Below, in pieces: positions 18,364 through 29,514 of a stretch of 64,000 nt of DNA. Where the stretch lies: assembly GCF_964026725.1 (NCBI RefSeq), contig NZ_OZ034691.1, forward strand, positions 744,001 through 808,000. The letters are read 5' to 3'. The stretch is from Wolbachia endosymbiont (group B) of Germaria angustata (GTDB lineage Bacteria > Pseudomonadota > Alphaproteobacteria > Rickettsiales > Anaplasmataceae). Made by a program: the position numbers and the translations under genes. The number at the start of each line of letters is the position of its first letter. Within the stretch, counting starts at the first letter, position 1. The notes beneath the pieces are model-generated. The model was not told where the DNA came from and did not search any database. It saw only the letters and a program-made list of their open reading frames with translations.

Positions 18364-20847
18364 TCAAGCCTTTAGCTCCTCAAATACTTCTCTTGCTCTG
18401 TTTAAAACAGAATCAGGAAAACCAGCAAGTTTTGCTACATGTATTCCATATGACTCATCTGCAATGCCTTCAATTACTTCATGTAAAAAGATGACTTCTC
18501 CTTTCCATTCTTTTATTTTCATACAAAAACATTTCACATTTTCTAAGTATTCACCTACTTTAGTCAATTCATGATAATGAGTTGCAAAAATGGCGCGGCA
18601 CTTATTTATGTTGTGAATGTGTTCAATCACCGCCTGTGCAATAGATAATCCATCATATACCCCTGTGCCCCTACCAATTTCATCAAGTATCACCAAGGAA
18701 CGATCTGTTGCCTGATTTACTATCGTTGCTGTTTCGATCATCTCTACCATGAAGGTAGAATAACCAGCTGTTATATTATCCGTTGCGCCAACCCTGCTGA
18801 ATATCTTGTCAATCACTCCAATATGCGCACTCTCTGCTGGCACAAATGACCCCATATGAGCTAAAACTGCAATGAGAGCGTTTTGCCTCAAGAAAGTGCT
18901 TTTTCCAGCCATATTAGGACCAGTAATTAGATGTATACCAGCTAAATTGATGCTATTTGCAATGAATTTATCGTTAACTTCAACCACTGGATGTCTTCCG
19001 CTACAGATATTGAACTCTTTGCTGTCATCAATGATGGGTTTTACGTAATTATTTTGCACTGCAAGCTCTGCAAACGCGGTTCTAATATCAAGTTTTGCCA
19101 AAGCATTTGCAGCAAGAGCAATTTTTTCAGATTCTTTAGCGACTTCACTACACAGTTCACTAAAAATTTTCATTTCTAAGCCGATTGCAGCATCACGTGC
19201 CGTAAGAATTTTATTTTCTAGTTCTTTCAATTCATTAGTAGTGTAGCGCATGCTATTTGCTAAGCTTTGCCTATGAATAAATATATCCGAAGTTATTTTG
19301 TGATTTGCCGACACTTCAACGTAATAACCAAGTATATTGTTGTGTAATATTTTGAGTGCAGCAATGCCAGTTAGGTCGCGATAAGATTCACGGAGTTTGG
19401 TTATTAATTTATTACTATTATTTAATATGTAGGATAACTCAGATAATTCTGAGTTGTATTTTGAGTGAATAAATCCTCCTTCTTTCACGGAACTGAGGTT
19501 ATTATCGAGTATAGCACTATTTAACAGTTCAAATAGGTCTTTATGATTGCCAAGGCTTTTATGTATTGTGCTTAGTTCACTCTCGTCTGATTTAGCGCGT
19601 GACGCTGGCTGGATCTCAGTTTGGATGACATATTGTTGTGGGAGAGATACATTTTCACCTGATTCAATTTTACATAAGAACTCAGACAATTCTAAAGTCT
19701 TTCCTAGGCCTATTTTCAATAGGTTCATATCCTTTGGTGAACCACGCCCTAGTATTAAGCGCGATAAAGACCTTTCAATATCCGGAATGTTAGATAATAT
19801 CTCTCGTATTTTTTTGCGTGGCTCATGATTATTTACAAAAAATTGAGCGGTGCTGAGCCTCAAATTGATTGCCTTGGAGCAAGCAAGGGGTGAAGCGAGC
19901 ATTTGTTTGAGCAGGCGTCCACCAGAGGCTGTTACTGTGTAATCAATAACTGAAATTAGTGAACCTTTCTTTTCACCAAATTGAGTTGAAAACAACTCAA
20001 GATTTCTCCTTGCTGAAGCATCAATAAGCATGAAATTTTGTTGCTTATAGGTTTTTGGGAATTCAAGCCTTGGAATGGAACCCCTTTGCGTTACTCTGAC
20101 ATATTCAAGCAGTGCACCACACGCCATGATTTCTACTTTGCTGAAATTTCCTATACTCCCAAGTTCCCTGATTTTATAAAACTCGCATAATGTTCTGTGA
20201 GATTTACTATACTCAAAAAAGCTCTGTGCGTGTTGCGTAATTGATATTTTATAATTTTTTAAAATCGATCTAATTTTTTCATCCTCAGTGAATTTTTCAG
20301 AAATTAATAATTCTCTTGGTGATATACGCAATAAATCACTATCTAGAGCTTTCAAACTCGTTAAAGTGTGAAAAAATTTTCCCGTCGATAATTCAAGCCA
20401 ACTAATAGCATATTCGTCATTTTGTTCAACTATGGATGCGAGATAATTATTGCTTTTATCCTCCAGTAGTGAATCTGCTATAATTGTACCTGGAGTTACA
20501 ACTCGCACTACATCACGCTTTACTATGGATTTATAGCCCCTCTTTTTTGCTTCATCAACAGTTTCTAATTGGTCACAGATTGCTACTTTGAATCCTAAAT
20601 CTATTAACTTGTGTAGGTAAGATTCGCTACTGTGTGCTGGCACTCCACACATTGGTATTTCTTGCCCATTTGAATTGCCCCTCTTGGTTAGCACTATATT
20701 CAGCAATTTCGCAGCTTTAATAGCATCATCGAAAAACAATTCATAAAAATCGCCCAGTCTATAAAACAATAGATGATCCGTGTATTGAGCTTTCAAATTT
20801 AAATATTGCTCCATTACAGGGGTATTTTTTTCTCTTATTAAGTTCAT
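18364..20847 (-). CDS. mutS: DNA mismatch repair protein MutS
   Basis: This 827-residue ATPase recognises mispaired bases and small loops. The N-terminal domain at ~10-120 begins with the expected [14 protein letters not shown] and has the [11 protein letters not shown] segment; the Phe-x-Glu mismatch wedge is FYE in that segment. The connector, core and clamp domains follow. The ATPase Walker A motif [13 protein letters not shown] is near residue 640, with Walker B ([10 protein letters not shown]) near 720. Length matches the family, and it appears intact. Confidence 0.97.
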   Translation of the reverse strand: MNLIREKNTPVMEQYLNLKAQYTDHLLFYRLGDFYELFFDDAIKAAKLLNIVLTKRGNSNGQEIPMCGVPAHSSESYLHKLIDLGFKVAICDQLETVDEAKKRGYKSIVKRDVVRVVTPGTIIADSLLEDKSNNYLASIVEQNDEYAISWLELSTGKFFHTLTSLKALDSDLLRISPRELLISEKFTEDEKIRSILKNYKISITQHAQSFFEYSKSHRTLCEFYKIRELGSIGNFSKVEIMACGALLEYVRVTQRGSIPRLEFPKTYKQQNFMLIDASARRNLELFSTQFGEKKGSLISVIDYTVTASGGRLLKQMLASPLACSKAINLRLSTAQFFVNNHEPRKKIREILSNIPDIERSLSRLILGRGSPKDMNLLKIGLGKTLELSEFLCKIESGENVSLPQQYVIQTEIQPASRAKSDESELSTIHKSLGNHKDLFELLNSAILDNNLSSVKEGGFIHSKYNSELSELSYILNNSNKLITKLRESYRDLTGIAALKILHNNILGYYVEVSANHKITSDIFIHRQSLANSMRYTTNELKELENKILTARDAAIGLEMKIFSELCSEVAKESEKIALAANALAKLDIRTAFAELAVQNNYVKPIIDDSKEFNICSGRHPVVEVNDKFIANSINLAGIHLITGPNMAGKSTFLRQNALIAVLAHMGSFVPAESAHIGVIDKIFSRVGATDNITAGYSTFMVEMIETATIVNQATDRSLVILDEIGRGTGVYDGLSIAQAVIEHIHNINKCRAIFATHYHELTKVGEYLENVKCFCMKIKEWKGEVIFLHEVIEGIADESYGIHVAKLAGFPDSVLNRAREVFEELKA

Positions 20848-20960
20848 AACATTTTTAAATATGTTAGCAGCAAACCACTTACTCTGGTGTTGGTTATTTT
20901 ATTATGGATCAATAATTTTTTTTAGCTATAGTACAAAAACAAATAGTTTGAGGTAGAATT

Positions 20961-23288
20961 ATGGAATATGAACGGTTGTTAAAAATATTAAGGACAATAA
21001 GTGACTTAAATGAGAACAATATAATCGAAAGGGTAAAAGAGGAATTGGAAAAAGAAGATCCAGACACGTATAAAAAGTGGCAAGATAATGGATTTAACAT
21101 AAATTATACATTCGATGATCAAAGTACATTGTTACATATAGCTGCTAGAAATGATCTTGTAAAGATAGCAGAGCTTTTAATAAAAAAAGGGGGTAATGTT
21201 AATACAGCAGATCAAGATGGATGGAATACTTTACACTTTGCTGCTGCAAGTAGCAGTATAGGAGTGGTAGAGATTCTCATAGCAAACGGGGTTAATGTTA
21301 ATGTAGCAGATCAAAATGGGTTTACTCCTTTGCATTGTGCTGCTCACAATGAAAATAAAGAGATAGTAGAACTCATATTAGACAAGGGGGCTAATGTTGA
21401 TGCAGTAAATCAAAATGGGTGTACTCCTTTGCATTGTGCTACTATCAATGGACATGAAGAAATAGTAGAACTCCTATTAGAGAAAAGGGCTAATGTTGAC
21501 GTAGCAGATGAATACGGGCGTACTCCGTTATGCTGGGCTATTAGAAATGGCTATTCAGAAATAGCAAGAATTCTACTTGAAAACAAAGCAGATCCTTTAT
21601 TGGGACATAAAAGTTTTAACACATTAAAGCTTTTGATTGAATTAATAAAAAATGATTTTAAGCACTCTAAGAAAGAAGAAGAAACACAGCAACAAGAAGA
21701 TGATGAATATGAATTGATTAAATACTCGTTGCTACTTCGCAATGACTGCTCCTTAACGGATGTTGTCGAAAGAAGTGCATTTGGCAAGCTGATATCTACG
21801 TGGCTTGTTGACATGTCCAACTTAACAGAGAGTCAGAAGGAATTGAATAAAAAATTCTTAAGTACTTTTAAAGACTTTCCACATGTTACTTATAAGGATT
21901 ATAAGAACGATGTTGAAAAAATTAAAAAATTTTTACTAGATCATAAAAGTAATCAAGATCTAAAAACCATTCTCAACCTTAAAAGAGGAGAATCTAAACT
22001 GACAATACTGCATATTCTATCAAGTATGGAATGTAGCAATTCAGAAGAATGCATAGATTTACTGTTGAATTCAGGTGCTGATCCTAATGAAAAGGACGAC
22101 ACAGGAAGGACGCCTTTGCATTATGCTACTCGTTCTGGTCATTGTGATACAATTATCAAATTGCTTCTAAGGAAAGGAGCTAATCTTGATATAAAGGATA
22201 AAAAAGGTAAAACCCCAATAGAATTTGCAGTTAATAACCCCCACCTTAATATTAAAGAGTGCTTTTTAACTGATGATGTTATTTATGGAACTTTTCGTAA
22301 AAAAACACAAGCTGACTATAATGGAAAAAAGTATTTGTGCAAAAGTGTAAATCTATGGGGGGAAGATTTTCTACTAGATGAGCAAGATCCAGATAAATAT
22401 TTTTGTAAATTAGATGAAGTTCAAGACATAAATCAGCTAGAACAGGTTGTAAATGAAGCTATAAAATCTAGGGTAAGGTTCAATCTTACTTGTGAGGGAA
22501 ATATATATGAAAATACTTATGAGAATAAGTATAATTTTACAGATTATGTAATAAGAAGAATTAGTGAATTAAAGATTTTTCAAGTTGAAAGGGACATAGA
22601 AGTTGCTAGTCGCATAGTATGTAATTTGGTAAAAAGAGGTGCAGTATTTGAAACTTTAAGTAGTATAATTGTAATTGATAAACTAGAGAAGTTTAAAGAC
22701 CACAAAGCTAATCTGAAAGAAGCACGTAAAAGCTATATACATTATTCTCTAAGGTTTTTGGAAGCTGCAAAAAACGCAACTACTGGTAAGGTAAAAGAGG
22801 CAAAAATGGACAACTTCACTTTCTACTTGAAATATTTAAAGAATAGTATAGTCGAGGTTGCAAAAATCATAAATGGAACAGATGAAAGCACAGAATTTCG
22901 AAGAGACGTGATAGCAATAGGTGAAAGCGAGATAGAAATTTTAACGGAAGGTGGGGTAAGAAATTATACTGACCTTATAGGTAATATAGTACTGACTTTT
23001 CATACTGATTTGGGAAAAGTAGATGCTAGATTGTATTCTGATGTGCAAGATGAAGGAAAAATTATAGTAGAAGTGAGTAACAAGGAGGAAATATTGGAAA
23101 AGTTTAAAAATTATAAAGAAGAGTTAGGTGAGAACTGCTTGCTTAGTGGTTCTTCTGTCTACGACGCTATTAAGCAGGGATATTTTAAAAGGCCTGAGGA
23201 AGTAGATTCCATATATCATGTAAGTTCTTCATTAGAAAATATATCTTTATTGCCTATTGTACAACAGAACATAGAGAAAATTCGCTAG
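20961..23288 (+). CDS. Ankyrin-repeat protein, 775 residues
   Basis: GAGG lies just before the ATG. The N-terminal module (residues 1-40: ERLLKILRTISDLN then a helical stretch) is paralogous to that of the 10295 gene. Ankyrin repeats occupy ~50-240 in nearly perfect copies (for example NGFTPLHCAA and NGCTPLHCAT), with a second block at ~345-440. Between and after them are long helical, non-repeat regions of unknown fold (~440-775). There is no signal peptide or membrane helix. It is probably cytosolic or secreted through the type IV system (inference). The adjacent, near-identical repeat units suggest recent repeat duplication. Confidence 0.9.
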   Translation: MEYERLLKILRTISDLNENNIIERVKEELEKEDPDTYKKWQDNGFNINYTFDDQSTLLHIAARNDLVKIAELLIKKGGNVNTADQDGWNTLHFAAASSSIGVVEILIANGVNVNVADQNGFTPLHCAAHNENKEIVELILDKGANVDAVNQNGCTPLHCATINGHEEIVELLLEKRANVDVADEYGRTPLCWAIRNGYSEIARILLENKADPLLGHKSFNTLKLLIELIKNDFKHSKKEEETQQQEDDEYELIKYSLLLRNDCSLTDVVERSAFGKLISTWLVDMSNLTESQKELNKKFLSTFKDFPHVTYKDYKNDVEKIKKFLLDHKSNQDLKTILNLKRGESKLTILHILSSMECSNSEECIDLLLNSGADPNEKDDTGRTPLHYATRSGHCDTIIKLLLRKGANLDIKDKKGKTPIEFAVNNPHLNIKECFLTDDVIYGTFRKKTQADYNGKKYLCKSVNLWGEDFLLDEQDPDKYFCKLDEVQDINQLEQVVNEAIKSRVRFNLTCEGNIYENTYENKYNFTDYVIRRISELKIFQVERDIEVASRIVCNLVKRGAVFETLSSIIVIDKLEKFKDHKANLKEARKSYIHYSLRFLEAAKNATTGKVKEAKMDNFTFYLKYLKNSIVEVAKIINGTDESTEFRRDVIAIGESEIEILTEGGVRNYTDLIGNIVLTFHTDLGKVDARLYSDVQDEGKIIVEVSNKEEILEKFKNYKEELGENCLLSGSSVYDAIKQGYFKRPEEVDSIYHVSSSLENISLLPIVQQNIEKIR

Positions 23289-23338
23289 CAAGGTTAGTGT
23301 TGCTTAGCTTAAGTTTAAATTGCCAAAAAATGCAAACT

Positions 23339-25429
23339 TTATGATACTGAAGGAACTACTTTTTTCCTAGAAGAAAAAGCAGCAAGTAGTGAACCAAAGG
23401 CGATGAGAAAAGATCCAAGCCAAATTATAGACATTCCTGGTTTATAGTGTACTTTGGCTGCGATTTTGCTTTTATTTTTGTCAATTTCACCAATAACAAC
23501 ATAGATATCAGAAAATAAATTGTGATAAATGCTGCTTTCAACATTTTTTTGACCTTCTGCAAGGTAAAATCTATATTCAGGAGTTACATCACCTATTACC
23601 TTACTATTAAGCAAATTCCTGATATCCATTGTACCTCTTACTGCATGGAAGTTTTTTTCTTTTATAAATTCAATGTTTCGTAAAGTGACTTTGAATTTAT
23701 TGACTGTTATGCTGTCTCCTATTCCCAAGTAGTTTTCTTTTTTTTCCTGCCAACCTACTGAGCAGGCTATACCAAGCACAAGGATTGCCACTCCAGCATG
23801 AGCGAGCATCATTGCATAGTAAGAATTAGAAACTCTTCTTGCGAGTAAAATTGATTCACCAAATGCTACCTTAAATAAATAAATTCTTTTACTATATGCT
23901 TCTAAAACAAAGATTAATAATGCTATGGAGATGGTAATTGATAGTACAATTATTAACTCCATATGAAAGATAAACGGTAAAATAGCTGCAGCACTACAAA
24001 ATGAAAATCTGTATTCACGAATTATTGGTAATAGGCTATTTCCCTGCCAACAACAGTATTGTCCAATTATCGTAAGAACTAAAATAGCTAGCGCAATAGG
24101 ATTAAATAGAGAATTGTAATATGGTGCTCCAACTGAAATTAATTCACCGGTTAAATACTCAAGCACTGTAGGGTATAAAGTGCCAACGAACACGATGAAA
24201 AAGGCAGTGATGAATAATAAATTGTTCATCAGTATCATCGTAAGGCGTGAAAAGAATCTTCTACCTTCTGTCACTTGAGTAGCAGATTTCTTTTCAGATT
24301 CCAATATCGAATACTGGAAAGATGTGTGATTCTTTCTCGTAAACACTACAAATATTACTAAGCTACTGACTGTAATTACACCAAGTAGAGCTAATATATA
24401 CAGTCCATATCTTGGGTCATCTGCAAACGTGTGCACTGAGGTAAGTATTCCTGAGCGGACTAGAAATGTTCCAGTCACACTCAATATAAAAGTTGTGAGC
24501 GTAAGTAAAATAGTAAAATTCCTTAAAGTATTGAAATTTCGTACAACGAGCAACAAATGTGTCAGCGCCACTGCAATTAGCCACGGCATCAAAGAAACGT
24601 TTTCCACTGGATCCCAGAACCAAAATCCACCCCAACCGAGTTCACGATATGCCCACCAGCTACCCAAGCTGATGCCCAAAGTGAGCAGCGACCAAGAAAT
24701 AAGTACCCAAGGCCTGCCAATTTTAGCCCAAACATTTCCTTCAGTATTTGCAATTAATCCAGCTATAGAGAGCGAAAAAGGAACGCTAAATCCAAGGTAC
24801 CCCAAATATAATATCGGTGGATGAATAGCAAGGCCTATATCCTGCAATATCGGATTAAAACCAAGACCATCTGTTTCGATGCCTGGCATTTTAGTGAAGG
24901 GGCTGGATTCAAGTAAAGTGAACAGTAAAAAACAAAAGCAAATCAAGCCTTGGGTGATAAGAGATATTTTTTTTAATTTACTACCATTAGTTCGTTCTGG
25001 TGTCATTCCAGTGCTTGACACTGGAATCCAGTTTTTATTACACTGCCATTTGATGTACTCATTTGCAATTAAATTGTCTGGATCCCAGTGTCTGGGCACT
25101 GGGATGAAAGAAGGTATATAAATATCCATTAGTAATAAATACATGACAAGCACTAAGGTCCAAAGCAACATAGACCCTTCTTTATTTCCCCAAACTCCAC
25201 AAATCTTATAGATCAAAGGTTTTGTTGTGTGTGAGTGGTAATATACGTTTTCGAGTGAGAAATCATTTGTAATGTGGCAGTAGATCAAAATAGCCATCGA
25301 TGTTGATACACAAAAAAATATGACAGAGGAGACGAATCGGTAAAAACTAAGCGGTAGAAACAAATACGTTAAAGATAACAAACAGGCTATGAGTAGCGAT
25401 ATATTCCCAAATTCAGGCATAAGATTCAT
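23339..25429 (-). CDS. ccmF: Cytochrome c-type biogenesis protein CcmF, carrying a repeat-derived insertion
   Basis: This 696-residue integral membrane protein is part of the heme lyase step of system I cytochrome c maturation. It has ~14 membrane segments and the tryptophan-rich WWD motif (WGGFWFWDPVEN near 270), which binds heme. The conserved GLGFNPILQDIGLAIHPP segment lies just before it. Residues ~107-143 are encoded by a palindromic repeat inserted in frame. They form a hydrophilic loop (PVPRHWDPD..., PVSSTGMTPE) with no counterpart in the usual protein. The reading frame is intact otherwise, so the insertion seems tolerated. Confidence 0.93.
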   Translation of the reverse strand: MNLMPEFGNISLLIACLLSLTYLFLPLSFYRFVSSVIFFCVSTSMAILIYCHITNDFSLENVYYHSHTTKPLIYKICGVWGNKEGSMLLWTLVLVMYLLLMDIYIPSFIPVPRHWDPDNLIANEYIKWQCNKNWIPVSSTGMTPERTNGSKLKKISLITQGLICFCFLLFTLLESSPFTKMPGIETDGLGFNPILQDIGLAIHPPILYLGYLGFSVPFSLSIAGLIANTEGNVWAKIGRPWVLISWSLLTLGISLGSWWAYRELGWGGFWFWDPVENVSLMPWLIAVALTHLLLVVRNFNTLRNFTILLTLTTFILSVTGTFLVRSGILTSVHTFADDPRYGLYILALLGVITVSSLVIFVVFTRKNHTSFQYSILESEKKSATQVTEGRRFFSRLTMILMNNLLFITAFFIVFVGTLYPTVLEYLTGELISVGAPYYNSLFNPIALAILVLTIIGQYCCWQGNSLLPIIREYRFSFCSAAAILPFIFHMELIIVLSITISIALLIFVLEAYSKRIYLFKVAFGESILLARRVSNSYYAMMLAHAGVAILVLGIACSVGWQEKKENYLGIGDSITVNKFKVTLRNIEFIKEKNFHAVRGTMDIRNLLNSKVIGDVTPEYRFYLAEGQKNVESSIYHNLFSDIYVVIGEIDKNKSKIAAKVHYKPGMSIIWLGSFLIAFGSLLAAFSSRKKVVPSVS
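25001..25110. repeat. Palindromic repeat element inside the ccmF coding region
   Basis: Two nearly perfect palindromes (25005-25027, ATTCCAGTGC..., and 25080-25103, GGATCCCAGTGT...) flank ~50 bases. The first arm is the same family as the intergenic repeats at 27863-27885, 27967-27989 and 51266-51360. Its length keeps the ccmF frame open. Confidence 0.85.
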
Positions 25430-25575
25430 ATAATGATATTACTAATAATAAATTGGGAGTTAAAGTTTTAATATAGGAACAAAGCTAATCTTCAATTATA
25501 TTAATAGTAAGTAAAAATTAAGTATTAAGCTTTTATACTTTATATTATATAACATTAATATTGTGAGGTAATATT

Positions 25576-26305
25576 ATGGGCACAACTAAGATTAGTGAAT
25601 TTCTATTCAATATAAAAGGTAAAGTGGCAAAACAACATGCTGAACCAATAATTGAAAAAAATCTCTATACTATTTTAGGATTCAAAGATGTAGAAGATTT
25701 CGAACATAAGACAAGTAAGTCCGTTAACAAAAAAATTTGGCAGCTATTTATTGATTGCTTTACAAAGGAAATAGATTATGTAGCAACTAAGCAAGTTGTA
25801 AAAAACGTTGTTTGTAATATTGCCAAAAGTGCCCAAGGGAATGCTTTTACTGAAGCTGAAAGCTTAATCTTAAACGAAAAACAAGATAATAATAAAGAGA
25901 GAAAGAGCGATTAAAAAAGCTACTAGTATTTTAAAAAAAATCAATCCAGAAAAAGCCTTCAATGAACTTTCAGTAATAAAAAAACAAGCCGAAGATTTTT
26001 TACAAACCGATTTTTATAAGGCGCAGAGCAAACCACTGCCAGGGTTTGCTCCATCTGGTGTGCAGCTTTTTGCGGAAACTTTGAAATATATAGAAACACT
26101 AGAAAAATTATCAGAAGTTAAAAAGGAAGATTTAACTAAGAGTTTCCTATTAAATTATATTAGTTCACTGAACAAAAAGTATCCTAAATTACAAGGTAAA
26201 AGGGAAGATGCTATACGAATACTATCAAGCGATGAGTTGAAGAATTTTTATAATAAAGGTGTAGAGGAAGGAATACTACAACCGCTGGTATCATATAAAG
26301 AATGA
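25576..26305 (+). pseudogene. Unknown helical protein, split by a frameshift
   Basis: GAGG precedes the ATG. The first frame gives 112 residues to 25914. The second frame is open from about 25890 (KRERAIKKATSILKKINPEKAF) to 26305. Joining them at the GA-rich stretch near 25895-25905 gives about 242 residues, Lys/Glu-rich and helical throughout, with no membrane segment. I recognise no family. The second half could begin at 26060 if translated alone. After a single TGA the same frame continues into 26324, so the gene may once have been longer. Confidence 0.6.
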
Positions 26306-26323
26306 AGAAATCTGTATGATAAA

Positions 26324-26818
26324 ATGAGCCAAACAAAGAATGAATGTATAATCAAAAAAGAAGAGCAGGAGAAAGCAAGTAAGTCAATAACCAGTATAAT
26401 TAGTGACATAAAAAAATGTAGAGAAGCAGTCCTTAATTGCAAAAATTTTCAGAGCTCCTACATAAAGGAAAAAGCAGAACACCCATTTAGAGGCACCTCA
26501 TGTCAAAAAATGATTGATATATATCAAGAGAGAATTGCTAGATATCAGGAAAAAATTCGTCAAAACCTAAACCAAATAAGAGCAATATTAAAAGATACGC
26601 CGCAAGATGTGGAAGAATTCGAAGAAATAATCAATTGCGCACATGAAGCAGAGCAGTATGATGAAATTTTTGATTCGGCTTTAATTTGTTTACCGAACAT
26701 ACAGAATAAGCTAGATATTCAACCAGAAAATCCCCTAACAGAACTCAGAGCTTCACAAATTAACGTTGAAATTGAGCTAACTAGGCTCTGTGAACAAAAT
26801 ATTAGAGTAAGCATGTGA
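26324..26818 (+). CDS. Unknown coiled-coil protein, possibly 3' part of the preceding gene
   Basis: The 164-residue product is helical and Glu/Lys/Gln-rich with four or five scattered cysteines. It begins 18 bases after the TGA at 26303-26305 and is in the same frame as the second half of that gene, with no clear ribosome site. It may be the original C-terminus cut off by a nonsense codon. I see no family signature. Confidence 0.5.
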   Translation: MSQTKNECIIKKEEQEKASKSITSIISDIKKCREAVLNCKNFQSSYIKEKAEHPFRGTSCQKMIDIYQERIARYQEKIRQNLNQIRAILKDTPQDVEEFEEIINCAHEAEQYDEIFDSALICLPNIQNKLDIQPENPLTELRASQINVEIELTRLCEQNIRVSM

Positions 26819-26885
26819 GTGCTTCAACAAAATTCAAAAAACCAATAAAGACCTCATAAGTCTTATCAAAACAGGAGATTTCTAA

Positions 26886-26924
26886 TAGTGGCAAATACCA
26901 TGTATTTCTTTCAATTTGCCACTA
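26886..26924. terminator. Perfect 11-bp hairpin downstream of 26818
   Basis: TAGTGGCAAAT at 26886-26896 is exactly complementary to ATTTGCCACTA at 26914-26924 with a 17-base loop. It lies between two genes that point toward each other. There is no T-run, so it may also be a small repeat. Confidence 0.5.
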
Positions 26925-27032
26925 CCTAAATCACACATTGTCTTCCAGAAGGAAAATTTTTGTTCCACTGGCAACCACCTCATGTATAGCTTTACTTCCA
27001 TAATAAGAAAAATGGCAAAAGTAATTTTAGAT

Positions 27033-27713
27033 CTACTCTAATAAAAGCCTATTTTCCTTGAAACTAAAATAGCTACTAAATGTGATAATAATGTGATCTA
27101 TTAATTCTATCCCTACGCTTTTGCAAGCTTCTTTAAGCTGTCTAGTGAGAAACATATCGCTGCTTGAAGGCTGTATATCTCCACTTGGGTGATTGTGGGA
27201 TATTACAATGGATGTTGAGCCAATCAAAAGAGCGCGCCTTATGATCTCTCTAACGTAAATAGGAGTTTGATCTACTGTACCAAAGTTCTGCAGATCTTCC
27301 GCTATTAGACGATATCTTTTATTCATATAGATGACGCGAAAATTTTCTTTATTAAGGCTTCCTATACTTACTTTTAAATAATCAAGCAAATTTTCCCAGT
27401 TATTGATTATAGGTAGGTCCTTTACTTCTTCTCGTACAGAACGAACAAAAGCCTGTTTCACACAAAAGATAGCAGATATGGCTGCATTATTAACTCCTTT
27501 AATATTTTGCAGTGCTTCTAAATCGGCATTAAAAACCTTATTTAAACTACCAAAATTTTCTATCAAACTCTTTGCTACTGGCTTTACATCGATTCTACTA
27601 TATGCTGAATATAAAATGTGTTCTAAAATCTCATAATCAAGTAATGATTGTCCGTTATCTAAAATAATTCTCTCTCTTAGGCGCTTTCTATGACCTTTTT
27701 TGTAATCTTTCAT
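27033..27713 (-). CDS. radC: RadC family (JAB1/MPN metalloprotease-like) protein
   Basis: The 226-residue protein has the RadC layout: a helix-hairpin-helix-like N-terminus (~30-75) and a C-terminal JAMM metal-binding motif, HNHPSGDIQPSSSD near residue 176, preceded by a catalytic Glu-like position. The family was named for a supposed repair role, but its function is unresolved. Many members lie in mobile or competence contexts. Length and motif are normal. It is convergent with the unknown genes before it. Confidence 0.92.
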   Translation of the reverse strand: MKDYKKGHRKRLRERIILDNGQSLLDYEILEHILYSAYSRIDVKPVAKSLIENFGSLNKVFNADLEALQNIKGVNNAAISAIFCVKQAFVRSVREEVKDLPIINNWENLLDYLKVSIGSLNKENFRVIYMNKRYRLIAEDLQNFGTVDQTPIYVREIIRRALLIGSTSIVISHNHPSGDIQPSSSDMFLTRQLKEACKSVGIELIDHIIITFSSYFSFKENRLLLE

Positions 27714-27856
27714 TATTCATGAATTGCTTATCTCTTATAATAAGAAATTGAATTTTTAAGTAAAATATTTAATAAAACACATGAAGCATAATTGTAAATT
27801 TTTGAAGACAGCAAATGGTGTCATGAAAGTAGCTGACACTGTCCTCCATCCAAGAG

Positions 27857-27995
27857 GGTGTCATTCCAGTGCTTGACACTGGAATCTAGCCTTTCTGAAA
27901 TCTCACCGAAAATGTTGCAACCACTTTCTATGCTAGTTTGCTTGCTCATAAGCTAAACTTTCCTGGATTCCAGTGTCAAGCACTGGAATGACACC
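27857..27995. repeat. Large inverted repeat of the CCAGTGC palindrome family
   Basis: The arm at 27857-27888 (GTGTCATTCCAGTGC...) is the reverse complement of the arm at 27962-27995. About 70 bases separate them, containing TTTCTGAAATCTCACCG..., related to 38586-38610. Each arm is itself palindromic (27863-27885 and 27967-27989). The whole can form a long hairpin in the gap between radC and the carboxypeptidase. Confidence 0.8.
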
Positions 27996-28375
27996 TCAAA
28001 TATTAATAAATTTACCAAGCGAAAAAAAAGGCAAAAAAATCCCCGTGTAACGAGTTTTGACCCCATAATAATGTAAATTGGCGCTGTAATAATGTGCTAA
28101 CGCTTAAAATAAGCGCGTTTTGGCTGAATGTAGAAAAAATAAAAAAGACATGCAGCCGCTATAATTTTTATGTAATTTGCCAATAAATATCTGAGTTTTT
28201 TACTGAATTTTTGTTGTTGAACCCGCGCGGATCGAAAACAAGGATAAATACTCTTATTGTCATAATAAGGGGGCTGGCGCAGTTTGTCAAGGAAGTTTTA
28301 TGCAAGAGATCTATTGAAATGCTCGTGCAAAATCATACTATTAATTTAGCACATTATAAATTTAAAATTATAAAT

Positions 28376-29482
28376 ATGTTAAGCAAATTAGTAACTTTGC
28401 TATTAATTTTTATACTCCCTTTTAATTCGTACTCATATCAGTTTAGAACTAAAGCAAAGCAAGCAGTTGTTTTAGATTTAGCTTCAGACTCTTTCATTTT
28501 TGACCATAATTCCAGTGAAAAAATGGCCCCATCTTCAATGAGCAAGTTAATGACTTTATATGTAGCTTTTGATTATCTAAAAGCTGGAATAATAAAAATG
28601 GAAGATAAATTTCGAGTAAGTAGAAAAGCATGGGAAAGGAAAGGCTCCTCTATGTTCTTGAAAGAAGGTCAATTTGTTACTGTAAAAGAACTGCTTGAAG
28701 GAATTACAATTGCCTCAGGTAATGATGCATGCATAGCGCTAGCCGAGGGTATCGTAGGATCAGAAGAGAATTTTGTTGCTGAAATGAATGAAGTTGCACA
28801 AGATTTGAATCTTAATGATAGTCATTTTGTTAACTCAAGTGGATGGCCAGATGAAAACCATTTTATGAGCGCAAAAGACTTGGTAACACTGGCAAAAAGA
28901 ATTTTCACCGATTTTCCTGAATACTATGATCTATTCTCTGAACAATATTTGACATATAACGATATTGTACAAAAAAATAAAAATCTTTTACTTTTCCATG
29001 ATATTGGAGTTGATGGTCTAAAGACAGGTCATACAAGTGCTGGTGGTTATGGAATTATAGTATCTGCAAAACGGAACGATAGGAGAATTTTTGCTGTTGT
29101 GAATGGTTTGGACACCGAGAAAGAGCGAATAGAGGAAGCAAAAAGACTAATACAATATTCCTTAAATCATTTTAATACCAAGAAAATATTTGCTAAGGAT
29201 AGCGTAGTTGAAGAAATAAATATTGTTTATGGAAAAGATAAAAAGGTGCCCGTTACAGTTGCAAACGATGTTACCATAACTTATAACCGCAGATTACATG
29301 ATAAAATTAAAGTGCGTATTGAGTATAAAGATATGGTACCCGCACCAATTAAAAAAGGTCAAGAAGTGGGCAAAATTTTTGTAGAAATACCTGGTACTGA
29401 GCAAAAAACTATACCTGTTTATGCAGCAAATGATGTGCAGGAATTGAGCTATATAAAAAAAATTTTTAGAAAGTTGTTTTAA
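28376..29482 (+). CDS. D-alanyl-D-alanine carboxypeptidase (DacA/DacF-like)
   Basis: A frame is open from 28211, but the first plausible start is ATG 28376, because it opens with a secretory signal (residues 1-20: Lys, then a Leu/Ile/Phe core, ending SYSYQF). The product is ~368 residues. It is a periplasmic serine peptidase that trims the terminal D-Ala of peptidoglycan stem peptides: SxxK (SMSK in APSSMSKLMT), SxN (SGND) and KTG (LKTGHTSAGG) are all present. A C-terminal beta-rich domain of the PBP5 type follows, and the last residues may be amphipathic. In Wolbachia, which lacks a normal cell wall, it fits a residual lipid II-processing system with ddl, murB and ftsQ. Confidence 0.9.
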   Translation: MLSKLVTLLLIFILPFNSYSYQFRTKAKQAVVLDLASDSFIFDHNSSEKMAPSSMSKLMTLYVAFDYLKAGIIKMEDKFRVSRKAWERKGSSMFLKEGQFVTVKELLEGITIASGNDACIALAEGIVGSEENFVAEMNEVAQDLNLNDSHFVNSSGWPDENHFMSAKDLVTLAKRIFTDFPEYYDLFSEQYLTYNDIVQKNKNLLLFHDIGVDGLKTGHTSAGGYGIIVSAKRNDRRIFAVVNGLDTEKERIEEAKRLIQYSLNHFNTKKIFAKDSVVEEINIVYGKDKKVPVTVANDVTITYNRRLHDKIKVRIEYKDMVPAPIKKGQEVGKIFVEIPGTEQKTIPVYAANDVQELSYIKKIFRKLF

Positions 29483-29514
29483 TCAGCAAATGTAAGTTAA
29501 GGAGACCTGAAATA

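Noticed and set aside
24429-24824. A 131-residue plus-strand frame opposite ccmF
   Set aside because: It is antisense to conserved ccmF motifs, with no ribosome site.
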